Below, piece by piece: positions 38,692 to 50,300 of a stretch of DNA of 64,000 nucleotides (its first letter is position 1; every line of letters begins with the position of its first letter). Source of the stretch: Tanytarsus gracilentus (lineage: Eukaryota; Arthropoda; Insecta; Diptera; Chironomidae). A program made the position numbers and the translations under genes. Below the pieces are notes generated by a model. That model was not told where the DNA came from, searched no databases, and saw nothing but the letters and a program-made list of their open reading frames with translations. The stretch spans positions 3,720,001-3,784,000 of the forward strand of contig JAXRKN010000038.1 in NCBI GenBank assembly GCA_038502055.1. The letters are read 5' to 3'.

Positions 38692-40498
38692 TTAATATTC
38701 CATCGTTGGATTTTCAACGCCCTCAATGTCGTCCTCTCTCTTGCGTTGTCCATCTGTGTCGTTCCACGACTGGATTGATGCGCGTCCAAAAATTATAAAT
38801 TGAAGATTTCCAAAGAAATACACAGCGGCAGCGATGAAGAAAATTATTCTCCATTGGGTTGGGTCACTCTGGAAATAATTTCAATTTAATAAATTGAATC
38901 CTTTTAATGCAAATATCTTACTGGGTCATTTAAAATAAATCCAACCAAGAGTGGAGCGATAATCGACATAATATTTGCCGAACAGTTTGTTATACCCATT
39001 AAAGTACCGGAATGATTAGGAGATAGATCAATGTGATTTATTTGAAAGCCAAGATAAGTTGCAGCGTTGATACCGACTGCAGCGGTAACTAGAGCAACTG
39101 CGTAGGCACTTTGTTCCTCCGATGTAATGTATGCGAGAGCTAAAAGCGAAAAAATGAATAATTTTTCATCTTTAAACAACTCCCAATTTTATTATTACCA
39201 ATTAACAAACAGCCAGGAATCCACAATCCAATCGTATTGAAAAGTTTCCTTGAAAATTCAACTTTTAAAATTCGTCGATTTGTGAGCCAGTCGGCGAATG
39301 GACTCAAAATAAAGCTCATACACATCATGGCAAAGTAGGGAAGGGCTGAGAGGAGAGCATTCTGCTTAATATTAAAGTGGAGGACGCTCTTCATGTAGCT
39401 AGGAATTTCGGTGAGAAGAGTCCAGAAGCCCCAATTGTGAGCACTATGTGCGATAATTAACGAGATAACAGCGCTTGATGTGAAAATTTGTTTCCATGGA
39501 GTGGCAATTGTCTAAAAAATTAAAAAAGATTAAAATGGAATCAAAATCAAATCTTTTTAAAAGCTCACTCTGTGATCACTGCTTGTGTTCAATGATGATT
39601 CTATAAAGTGGCGTTCTTCGGATGAGATTCGATCTTGACAATCTGCAGGAGATGATGCACCATAGAAGAACCATAAAATGCTCCAAACCATGCCGGCAAC
39701 TCCAGAGAAATAAAATATTGAGGGCCAGCCCATTGAACTCGATGCAAGAACGCCAGACATTCCTAACATTACAACGGTACCGAATTGCGCACCAGAATAG
39801 CAATATGTGCCAATTGTTCCACGCTCACTGGGAGGTGCCCACTTGGCGAGGAGTGTATGTGTACTTGGAAAAATGCAGCCTTGACACAGGCCTTGAACTA
39901 CTCGAAGTGCCACCACGGCCTCCCACCCATATGAGGCGAAAGTGGGCGTGAGAAGAGCGAGAAGGGAGCAAAGTGTTATGGACGTCAAAAGCATAACTTT
40001 ACCTCCAAGTCTCTTTGCTAATTGACCGCCTGGAATTTGAGTTACAACATATCCCTGAAAAATATTTAAATTAAATGTTTTAAATTTTAAAATATAATTT
40101 TTAATCATACCCAAAAAAAAGAAGAAAGAATCATCGATTTTGTTGGCTCATCCCATTTATATTCGGGAAATTCTGGATTTGTACCATTTTTATCAGTGAT
40201 TGCCACTATCGCGACAGACATATTGACTCGTTGAGCATATGTTATGGTGAGGCAGAGAAATATGAGCAAAACTTGTACATGTCGAAAACCAAGGCCATCT
40301 AGTTTAATTAAAATAAAAAGTCTTCATTTTTTTTATCAAATTATTTGCGTTTTAATTTGTGCAATATGGAGCGATGACAAATTTTTTTTATAATGCAAGT
40401 TGAACAATGAAAAAAACAATTGACGTGGAGAATTAATTGAACAATTCACCTGTTCCTTCGAACCTTCTATTTCTTATTCTTATGGTACCATAATCCAT
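38692..40498 (-). CDS. Same SLC17 transporter, isoform with proximal first exon
   Basis: This isoform replaces the distal first exon with 40498-40450, which encodes the basic start MDYGTIRIRNRRFEGT and ends in ACAG/GTGAAT in phase 1, the same phase as the distal exon. Both join the common exon at 40298 without a frame change, giving 476 aa. The two forms differ only in the cytoplasmic N-terminus. Confidence 0.65.
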
Positions 40499-41298
40499 TA
40501 TTTTAAATTAAATATGAAACTAATTTATTAAGCTATCCTACTTCCATGTAAAATAAATAAATTCGAAAAATATGAAAGTTATCGATCAGTGGCAAAAAAC
40601 AAACTGAACATGTTTGAGAGAGTAAAATCAAGAAATACACAGCTGACTCTCTCTCTCTCTTATTTTTTATTCTCTTACTCTCTATTTTTTGAGCCAGAGC
40701 TTTTGAGTATAAAGAGCATTTTGAGCTTCAAGAATATTGAGCTCTTAGGTCATCGCGTGGGAAAATTCATAGAATTTTCAGAGATTGTAAAAATTCCAAG
40801 CATTTCCTCAGGTCTTTTGAGAATTTATCAAATAGAGCAATTAAAATTCACATTTTTTCCGAGAATTTTTATCATTTGCTAAATTACTTGCAAAATAACG
40901 ATTAGCGTGTGAAGCATTCAAATGTTATCACATTCACCTAATGAGCAATTTATTGGAAGCATTTTGTTAAGTTATTCATTGCCTTTTCCGTCTATCATAA
41001 ATTTATCTTTATTGCGGACTTTTATGAGACGACTCTAATAATTTAAATTGACGATGAAATTAGTGTTCACTGATTTTAAATCAAAACACATTCACTTGAA
41101 AATTTAATTTTTTAGAAATTATTATCAAAATATTAATAAGCACTTGAATTATTAATTGATTCGCAACGCATTTCAATTATTTCCATTTTGAGTTTTCTTC
41201 AAAGTTATTTTTGACTTACACTTAACACATTGTTCCTCATCAACTCGCCTAGATTTTTCACTTTCGGCAATGTCGAGAGTTTTATCATTGACACCCAT
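38692..41298 (-). CDS. SLC17-type major facilitator (inorganic phosphate/sialin-like), isoform with distal first exon
   Basis: Exons 41298-41220, 40298-40111, 40054-39569, 39511-39199, 39139-38922, 38868-38692 (486 aa). The protein has about 12 membrane segments with SLC17/MFS signatures: RVNMSVAIVAITD in loop 1, SSFFWGYVVTQIPGGQLAKR between TM2 and TM3, RVVQGLCQGCIFPS, and a C-terminal cytoplasmic tail ending NPTMEY. Family members carry phosphate, organic anions or sialic acid, and the insect branch is large and poorly assigned, so the substrate cannot be stated. The distal N-terminus (MGVNDKTLDIAESEK...) is acidic and cytoplasmic. A TATA box lies just upstream. Confidence 0.85.
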
Positions 41299-43583
41299 AT
41301 TTCACAGATTTTTGGTCACAGAAGATCCTCTTTTAGTTCTCTTTTCGTTTGTTCTTAAATATTTATTTTTTGCACTTATTTCGCGATAAAACAAAAAATT
41401 CTCTTTAACATGTATTTAATTTTTTATTTATTCAACCACGGCAGTGCGAAATGAAAAAAAACTAAGAAATTTTTTCGCACAACATGCCAGCTTAAATTCG
41501 AAACACAGACTAACAATTAGCTGCGACTAAGTGCTTGCTTATATAGAGATTTTCAACTTTAAATGAAATGGGGAATGTCGCACATGATTAGTCGCTTTGA
41601 TTTATTTTTCATTTATTTCCCATTTATGAGCTCCATTCCATCATTGATAAACTCTTTGACACTTGATCGTGGAGAAATAATTTTCAAGAGGACTTTAAAA
41701 TATATATCTCTTGTTTACCCATCGATAAAACTTATTTTTTTATATGGTGTTTGAATGTTCTTCCAGTGGAGAAAGAGTTGAACTTGGACTAAATAACTTA
41801 GATTTACCTCGTCTTTGATTGAGTAGTTTTAAAATGTATCTGACGACTAGACAGAAAAATCAAGAGTTTTAGTCTAAAAATTAAAAGAGAATGAATGAAA
41901 TTTTAAAATAACGAATAACTACTTTTTTTTACTCACCAACCCCCAATTTATTTTCAACATACTCACCACCCCTTTTTTTCAATTTTACCATATTCAACAA
42001 ACCCCTTTTAAAAATTTTGAAAGATATATCTTTGAACAATTATTTTATTTTTGAGGAAGAGTATCTTATTATTTTAATGAAAACTTCAACCTTAAAAACA
42101 AGTCTATCGAAAACGCATAACAACTGCAACTTAATAACCTCAATCATCTCTAAAGTAAAAAAATAAACTTGATGACACCGCGTTTTATGAAATTGTGTGC
42201 TTTGGGGTTATCAGGAAAAAATATTTTGAGGGTAATCCTGATCGCTTCACACGCTGCAATGTTTACAAATTGCACACGACAATTAATTACGATGATGTCG
42301 TCGATGATGTAAACATGATAAAATTCCATTTCATTTCAAATTAATTTTACATCATTTTTTTTCTATAGCAGAAGTGAACTGGAAATGTTCTGAACATATC
42401 AGTTTACTTACTGCACTCCCAGCGCTACTGTAATTTTCCTCTCTCACATCGCCTCTCATCATAATTACTTAATCAGAGATTTTACTACTATTAAAATCGC
42501 CATAAAAGGCGCAATCAATGACGATTTCAACAATGATGTTGCACTGTTGATTTGTTGAAGATGCGCATCATTGCACTGCTCGCAAAATGGTAATTCCGGT
42601 TGACCTTTTGAGAAATGTTGTGTGCGCGAGTTGCAGCGACATGATGGAATTTGAAAAATTTCCAAAGAAAAATCATTGACAAATTGACGATCGTTCTTGG
42701 CAATGAAAATTAAAAAGCAATTAAAATGGAAAACTTAATTTTTTTCCGTTATCTGATTTTTTTTATGATCAACATGACACTTGTGATGAGTGCAATAGTC
42801 TCTCTTTTGCGAGTCTTCAATGACTTTTGCTTTTACTTCCTCGCTCGGTTCTTTGAATGCAAATTAATTCTATTCAAATTCGGTAGAGCAACACAATCAT
42901 TGAAGTCACCACATTTGGGAGCTGCTTGCGGTTAAACTTAAACGTGCTCTGAAACTCTAATATAGATTAAAAATTCACCAGTAAATCAAGATAAAAATTT
43001 TTTTCATGCATAATAATAATCTGCTCCGTATTTTATTCAATAAACTTTTATTCGCTATCCGATATGTGAGATTTTTTTAAAATTAAATTGAATGCCAACA
43101 ATGAACTTGAGGTAAATGAAACTACATAACTTAAAAACTAGAATTTATTGCAAAAGAATTGTCACAATGATTTTAATTGATTTTTTTTAATTGCAACGTG
43201 TGTTCAACATTAAAAATTTTAGGTTTTTTTCTGTCTCTCGCTAATTTAATACTGTATAAATATATTTTTTTGACACCTACACAAAACATGTCGTAAACGA
43301 GAAGTGTAATTACGTTTGTTTACTAATTGATTTGGAAAGGTTCAGCATCATCGACGACAACTTTCTCTGTTGCAACAAAGTCTTAAATAATTTTTAATTT
43401 ACAATCAAACAGTTAATCACGTATTTGTTCTAATAAACAAACGCAGATGTCTCTCAATTAGCAACTTTAAGTGACAATATTATTTCCAATTATTACTTAA
43501 TTAGTTAATAATTTATTAAACACATTTCATGCAATTATTACCGGTTCAGTGGATTTTAAAGAAAGATGAAAATCAAGTTTTTT
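41299..43583. other. Intergenic region
   Basis: AT-rich with no supported gene; it holds the upstream region of the SLC17 distal promoter and the 3' flank of the DPY-30/ankyrin gene. The open frames at 42465-42935 look like chance. Confidence 0.5.
41538..41545 (-). promoter_or_regulatory. TATA box of SLC17 distal promoter
   Basis: TATATAAG on the minus strand. An initiator-like TTAGTC lies about 34 bp downstream, then a ~200-nt leader to the ATG at 41298. The spacing is slightly longer than ideal. Confidence 0.4.
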
Positions 43584-45543
43584 TTAATTTTTTTCTTCCT
43601 CTTGCAATCGCGAAATGTCGCCCTTATTCATGTAATAAAAACTAGCCGTGCGTCCTTTGAGATCCTTTAGAACGCGTTTTGCACCGTTTTTAATAAGAAT
43701 TCTGCTAATTGCCTCAACATTATTGATTCCCATCGAGTAGTGAAGTGCAGTTCTTTCCAACTGCAAAAAGCAACAAAAATTTATGAAGCGACTAATTGAT
43801 TTGTATTTACTCACATTATCTCCCACTTTGAGCGTTTGTCGAAAGTTGGATGCAATGTAGTCGACGATTTCTTCATTTTCAAGTAAAACGGCAACATGTA
43901 AACTGCATCGACCTTTGGAAGTGTAAAAAAAGAGAGATTTAATGATAAGATTTTCATTTAATTGAATGACTCTAAAGTAATTGAATTCTTATCAATCGAA
44001 TATATTATGCGCAGTAGAGAAATAAATTAGATTTATAGGCGAGAATAAAAATAAAAGTCAATCAAAATGCCTTTTTCCACCTACCGTAGTAGTTTTTCGC
44101 ACGAGCCAATTTATTTCCATCATTACGATCTAAAACCTCCTTAACTGTCTCGATGTCGTCTTGACGAATTGCGTGCAGCAGTCTCTCGCGATTTTTCTAT
44201 TATTTTATTGTGTGACTCGTGTAAAAATTATTAGGGACATGATTTGAAATTTATGACTCAATTTACCTCAAATTCTGTTAAATCGTTGAGAAATTTCGCA
44301 AGTTCATGATGACCTCGAGATTTTGCAACTTGACTGATTTCAAAACCATCGCTGTCGCATACATCAATTATGTGATCGTAGCCATCGAGAAGCATCATCA
44401 CGAAAGTCTCATAATCACCTGAAGATTTATCACTAATTTAAATCAATTAATTTAAAAAAATATGTAATACCTCTTGCAGCAAGACTGAGAACATAACGAT
44501 CGATTTCTTTACAATTGTCTGGTTGACTCGCTTGCAATGAAACATCTCTAGCTGTTCTATAAATTTCGTCTCTGTAAGACAAGCTCACACCAGATTCCTC
44601 AATTAATTGAAATAAAGCATTTTTTCCGTGCTGACGTGCAGCTGCGAAATGAAGCATTGACTGTCCGTGTTCATCTTTAAGTTTTTATATTTATGAGAGT
44701 TTCAATTGATTTAGATTGCAATAAATTTCTAACCTCTTTCATCAGCACCCGGAGTTGCATCATATTCATCTTCATCCATTAGATTTTCAATGCTTCTCTC
44801 TTTTCGCTGAATTACTGCAGCTTTTGTTACCGATTTAGGCTTTACTTGTTTTATTTCGACAGTTTTAACTTCTTCCTTCGGTGCTTTTTGCATGCCGCCC
44901 TCGTTGACAAAGTTTTGGAGATAATTTGCAAGAAATTGAATTGGATTGTGCGGGCGTTGATTGGCAACTTCAGTTAAGCCCTTAATGAGCGGATCTCCTG
45001 ATGAAATTGAGAAGAATGATAATATTTTATGAAACGGAATTTTAAAAAAAAATCACCTAACGAAGTTGCGAGGTAGCGACCTTCTTCGGTTCTAAATAAT
45101 GGAATTTCTACTGGTTGTTGACTACTTTTAAGCTCTGAAAATTTAAAAATTAACAAAGTTCAATTAAAATTTGTTTAAAATTAAAAAAAATTGAACATTT
45201 TCATATGTGACGAATTTCTTTAAAGAAAAATTTTTCTTAAACGACTTTTCCATCTTCAATGAGTTTGTTATATGAAAACTTTGTCAAGCACAGGTTTGGC
45301 TTAAATTTTTTAATTGCAATTTGCATGTATCTAAAAAGCTATTAAAAAATATATATTTTTCTTGTGGTGCTCACTTGTATTTTTTCATGTGCTGTGATTG
45401 AGCCAAGGCTGTGCAAGTGTCTGTTGGAAAGATTCTGTTCTCTTTTGGCTTGGATGAAGTGGTTTAAGAAAAATTTTATAGATTTTTATGAGTTATGAGC
45501 ATGAGAAAAAAAGGCTGAAGCTTAACTTACTAACCCGATTCAT
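43584..45543 (-). CDS. DPY-30-motif plus ankyrin-repeat protein
   Basis: Eight exons in phase: 45543-45531, 45134-45057, 44997-44734, 44674-44471, 44418-44267, 44196-44085, 43912-43815, 43760-43584 (365 aa). The first exon is tiny (MNRV) but ends in a perfect GTAAGT. Residues ~28-60 hold a DPY-30/RIIa-like docking motif (DPLIKGLTEVANQRPHNPIQ, then FLANYLQNF). A Lys/Glu linker follows, then ankyrin repeats (GQSMLHFAAARQHG, GRCSLHVAVLLENEEIV, ERTALHYSMGINNVEA). DPY-30 helices dimerise and dock amphipathic helices in axonemal spokes, AKAP-like proteins and chromatin complexes. With its neighbours (guanidino-kinase-like and ankyrin proteins on the same strand), an axonemal role is the leading guess, but this is inference. 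Confidence 0.75.
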
Positions 45544-45693
45544 TCCATTCAAAAAGCTTTTAGAAATCTTTCCAACATTTTCTTTTTTTTTCGCGGGATT
45601 TTTGTGTGAAGCATTTTCAGCATTAAATAAAATAAAAATGTTAGTTATTTACAGGTTAAAATTTTAGTCACTTTGGCCTCTCAACAACTTTCT

Positions 45694-47082
45694 TTAGTCA
45701 TTCACTAAGCTATTCTTTTTCTTGCGGAATATTTTCAGCATCATCGTCGCTATGTGCATTGAGTTTGTGTCGGATTTTTCAGATTCTAATTTCAAAATAT
45801 TTTCAACGGCACTGTTGAACTCTTGAAGTAAATTCCACTCGGTGGTGCTCATGCAATGTGAATTTGACACAATAATGGAGGCGAAATTCGGGCGAGTTTT
45901 CATGTGGAGATTTCGAATGAGACATAGTTGTCGAAGGTTTTCGGGATCCTTAATGAGATGAGGTAAATTGATGACTCCTGAAATTCGCAAAGCCGTTCCG
46001 AGGAAAGATGGCCTTGAGGTCAAATAGCCAAGATAGAAACTGTGTCGGAAATTAAAAAGTTGCTCTAGAAAAATCATGGCTCGACCCAATTTACTGTAGG
46101 CTACGCCAATGTCGCCCACATGTGCCAATGGCGAGCAAGTCATAACTCTTAAATGTTCTTGAACATTTATCCATGCCACTAACGTTCTACTCGCACTAAT
46201 GTAAACTCCACGACCATACGGATAGTAAGGTCCATTTATTGATTGAGATTCGGGAATTTGTTCGGTATCTAAATGATCGAGGAGTGGAATTAATAGTCCG
46301 CTTGTGGCCAAAATCGTTCGAATGTCTGAAGAATTCTCTAAAACTTCATTCATCGTGTAATACTGTCCAAGTCCATCCTCTTTAATTGCATTCGCAAATT
46401 CTTTACTCAATAATTTTGCGGTCAGTGCTCGCTCACATTGTTCAATTTTTCCTATCGTCAAATTTAATGGCAACTCAAATTCCTCTAAATTCCTACAACA
46501 CTCAATTACAGTTGACGAAATCCATTTGGCGTTCGGATCGAGATTCCATTGTATGTCTTTTAATTTTTTCTTGTTACCCGATCGCAGTAAATTATCTTCA
46601 GCGCTAATCGGTGGGAAAAATTCCATTTTTGGATGTTCTCGAAAATTATCTTTCTGATTCAGTCCATGCATGTCCTTAATTAGTGGCACGAAAAACTCTT
46701 GAAACACAACATACACATCAAAGTCGGGAGCAACGACACCGGCGTGCAGATCTTCATCAATTCTCCGCTCGTTTGATGATTTCTTCATTGCTGGCCATAT
46801 GACGTCGAAAAGGTTATGGTCAAGTCTGGTTTGGCGATATTTAACTTTCTCAAAAACAGATCGTTTGAGAAATTTGGCTAGGTGTGTTGTGACAGAGACA
46901 CGCAGTGACGATGCACTTCCAGGAAAGGAGCCATTTTTGCTGTGAATTGTTTGATCAAGCATGGATGCACGCTTGTCGTGAATGAGTCTATAACATCTCT
47001 CGAGGGTGGACAAAACATCGGGGTCATCCAAACGTCGTCGCGCACTATGATAATCATCGGCAACTAAATCATCGGCAAACAT
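45694..47082 (-). CDS. Arginine/guanidino-kinase-like protein with degenerate active site (pseudokinase)
   Basis: An intronless 462-aa frame with an in-frame TAA nine bases before the ATG, so it is not an exon of the upstream ankyrin gene. It aligns along its length with ATP:guanido phosphotransferases: the N-domain segment HLAKFLKRSVFEKVKYRQTR...GVVAPDFDVYVVF, then PYGRGVYIS, WINVQEHLRVMTC, LGYLTSRPSFLGTALRISGV. Relative to arginine kinase numbering, the catalytic Cys271 position (CPTNLGT) is Arg in RPSFLGT, Glu225 of the NEEDHLR motif is Gln in NVQEHLR, the nucleotide-binding arginines in STRVRCGRS are lost (STVIECCRN), and the Glu314 loop is not recognisable. Catalysis therefore looks lost; a scaffold or substrate-binding role is possible. 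About 60 N-terminal residues precede the kinase-like domain. Confidence 0.75.
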   Translation of the reverse strand: MFADDLVADDYHSARRRLDDPDVLSTLERCYRLIHDKRASMLDQTIHSKNGSFPGSASSLRVSVTTHLAKFLKRSVFEKVKYRQTRLDHNLFDVIWPAMKKSSNERRIDEDLHAGVVAPDFDVYVVFQEFFVPLIKDMHGLNQKDNFREHPKMEFFPPISAEDNLLRSGNKKKLKDIQWNLDPNAKWISSTVIECCRNLEEFELPLNLTIGKIEQCERALTAKLLSKEFANAIKEDGLGQYYTMNEVLENSSDIRTILATSGLLIPLLDHLDTEQIPESQSINGPYYPYGRGVYISASRTLVAWINVQEHLRVMTCSPLAHVGDIGVAYSKLGRAMIFLEQLFNFRHSFYLGYLTSRPSFLGTALRISGVINLPHLIKDPENLRQLCLIRNLHMKTRPNFASIIVSNSHCMSTTEWNLLQEFNSAVENILKLESEKSDTNSMHIATMMLKIFRKKKNSLVND

Positions 47083-47395
47083 TATTTAATTCTCAAATTT
47101 TTTCACATGTAAGTTAGTTGATTGCAGATTTAGAAAAAAGTTGTACACTTCAAAATATCGAATTAGAATGTGCGTGATTATAATTAGGATTTAACAACAT
47201 GCTAAGAATGCCTGTAAGCGGGATTTCTTGCGCGTTTTTCGCGTTCTTCGACGGTGTCGTGGAGCTACTTAAAAATGCATGAAAATGAAATTTTAATTTT
47301 ATGAGCTGACTCAAAATGAAAAGCCAATGGATTTGAGTTGACACGAAAAACGCGCTAGAAGCTTCATCATATAACAAAGTTTCATTGAGAAAAAT

Positions 47396-50300
47396 TTAAA
47401 TAGTTAAGCGTTCGGTGCGTGTGCATGTGACATCGACAAAAATACCTTGATCATTTAACATTTCATCTGCTAATGTTTCGGCTGCACCGAATCGACGAAG
47501 GAGATCTTTGTGAGATAAAATTTTATCGGATTCGTCGTGGTTCAAATAAAATTCTGGTGTGTGTCCGAACTATCGAAAAAAGTTAATATAATATTTAAAT
47601 TTGTTATAGACTGAAAAACTCACAGAATCGACTGCTTTTGAATCCGCTCCAAGGGTGACGAGTAAATTATAAAAATGTCCATTATCGTTGAGGGTTGCTG
47701 CATAGTGAAGGCTCGTTCGATTTTCATCATCAGCGGCGCTCACAGTTTCAGGAAATCTCGAGCCCAAATATCGAATTATGGCTGGGTGAAAAAAATGTTT
47801 TATTAGTTAAGATTAAAATTATAAATTTCAAATTTTAGAGACTTTCATTCTCCACTTCACTCTTTTCAGGAGCCATTGTAAGGACTTGCAAGCACTCAAA
47901 AGACCAAATAGAAACTAAACATTGTAAGCGATTCAACGCAAAGTTCATAATAGAAAGAAAAGAAAATCGATAAGCGACACGTTTGAACTTTTTTATTTCA
48001 AGGTTCTTTTTAAGTTAAAAATTTAAAATGTGAACTGAATTTTATATGCACAACTCTCGCCTAACAGCGAATGCTTTCTGGTAGGACAAGAACTTTTTTT
48101 AAAGGCATAATTGAATGGTAGCTGGCAAAACACGCAATCTCCAATTAATTTGAATAAATCATGAAAGTTTCAAATTGAATTGAGTTTCACTCACCTGTGT
48201 GCCCAAATATTATTGCAACGTGTAACGGACTCGCTCCTGCATGATGAATAATTTAATGTTACTTAAGAGCACGTTTGAAAGATATTTTTACCTTTCGGGG
48301 ACGATTCATCCTTCGCTGTTGAGAATTTCCTTCGATCGAGAGCCGCCTGTAAATCTCTCAAACTTCCCTCGCGTGCCGCCAAGTGAACTTTACGAATTTT
48401 TACCTGTTTTAAAAAAATAATTAAATTATTTTCATGTGGTTTTTTATAAAATTACCATATAGAGAGGAATATTCTCCAAAAATGCTTGAATATCGGGCTG
48501 ACTCGACTTCCTGCCCACAAGTTTACTTCCATCACCATTCAAAACCAGCACAGCCAACTCTTCCATATCTCCAGCATTGATAATTTTTTGAACTTCATCC
48601 TGAAATTTTATCAAAAAGTTTTATTAATTTTAGAAAAGTGCAAAAAATTTGATGAAAATCATAAAAAGCTCTCACTCTCGTGTTTGAAGCTTTTCAAAAA
48701 TAAAAAGCTCTGAAAATATTTACTTGGGGTTCATCGCTATCTTGTTTTATCTCCTCAAACTCGCTACCATTTGATTCCAATTGCTTTTCCGCTTCCTCTT
48801 TTATCACACCCTCAAAAGGCGGACTCGGCGATCCAATATCACCATACTCATCCATTTGCTCGTCCTAAATGTTAGTTTAATTTTTTTTCACGATTCACAA
48901 AGAGAAAGTTGTACGTTTAAGGAATGGCGGAAGGAAAAGTTAGTTATATAGTTAAAGTTAGAGGAATTAACTCTCATACAGTTATATTTTTCTATCAGAT
49001 ATTGCTTCAAAAATGTGTTTTTAACGGAGTACGTGTATGGTACAAATTTTAAATTTGTGTGAGGGAGAGAAATAACAAAAAGAGAGAAATTTATGAAAGC
49101 GATACCTCATCTTTAGTGCTATCACCAGTTTTTGTTGGTTTTGTTAGATCAGCACTAAGATTACGCTGCGGCGATACAACCACATCATCATTATCATCAA
49201 ACTCTTCCACCTCAAATTCTCTTTGGACCGATTTAATTTCTTTATCGCTCAACAACTCTTCCTCACTCTCCTCGTTTATTTCGTTGCGATCGATAATGAG
49301 AATATCGACGTGCGAGTCGAGAGGAATTTCTTCGCCTTTGAATGGATCAATTTTAATATCTTGATCGACCTCATTGGCAATGTCATAAGTGTCAGAAGAT
49401 TTTGCACGATCTTCGTTTTGAGGCAAGTTCAATTCGTTTTCGTTATCTTGAACTTGAACGTCATTTTGGGTTTCTTCAATTTTGAGGTTACTATGATGGT
49501 CATTTGAATCTTGAATTGTTGATTCTTCAACAGCATTTTCTTCCTCTTGACTTTTAACATCATCATTAGTATCAAGAATTTCCTCATTAACTTTGACATC
49601 GTCATCGATTTTTGAGCTTTCTTCCAAAGTATTTTGTTCGTTCTCTTGACTTTCCGTGGTTGTAATTTCCTCGTTATTTAAAACATCATCACTATCTACT
49701 TCATTACTAAAATTATTCTGAAAGAGAAATTGTTAACTGAGAAACTCTCGAACGAACGGCAAAACCAGAAAAGTGCCATGTTGAGGGTTATGATGAAGAT
49801 TTAAATTCGTGCAATCATGCGATGGAAGAAGTGAAATAATTTGCCAAATTGATCATTCGATGAGTGAGTCATTCACAATTGCAAATTTTACTTCTACTCG
49901 TGTAATTTACATAAAAGATAAATTCTTGAGCTTTTTCGATCGACTGCTCAAAAATTTATGGCCACTAATAAAATCTAGAGGGCGGCGTCTAAAAGCGAAT
50001 GTCACGAAGGTGTAATTTTGAATAAATGAAAATGGAATTTCCGATGAGATAGCACACACATAAAAGTTATGGGAAATTTTTGAAGTTGACTTATTTTTTT
50101 GGACGAAACACACTTTGAATATAAAACACACTCCGAATGAGGGTCCATCAAGTACTTACATCATCTATATCTTGATGATTGAATTTTCCATTGAGCTTTT
50201 GTTCGGAAAAAAGTGTTTCGGTGTCGGTTAAATTTGTTTTCTCCTCCTCTGCTTCGAAATCCTCCTCTTGTCTCTCGGGCGATCGTGACACTTTTGCTGA

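Noticed and set aside
47082..47569. Arginine-kinase-like frame as the last exon of the ankyrin gene
   Set aside because: An in-frame stop lies just before its ATG and no acceptor preserves the frame; the ankyrin gene has its own stop at 47396.
49059..49364. Plus-strand Ser/Leu-rich frame (and others near 50179, 50436)
   Set aside because: Antisense shadows of the Glu/Asp-rich linker exons on the minus strand.
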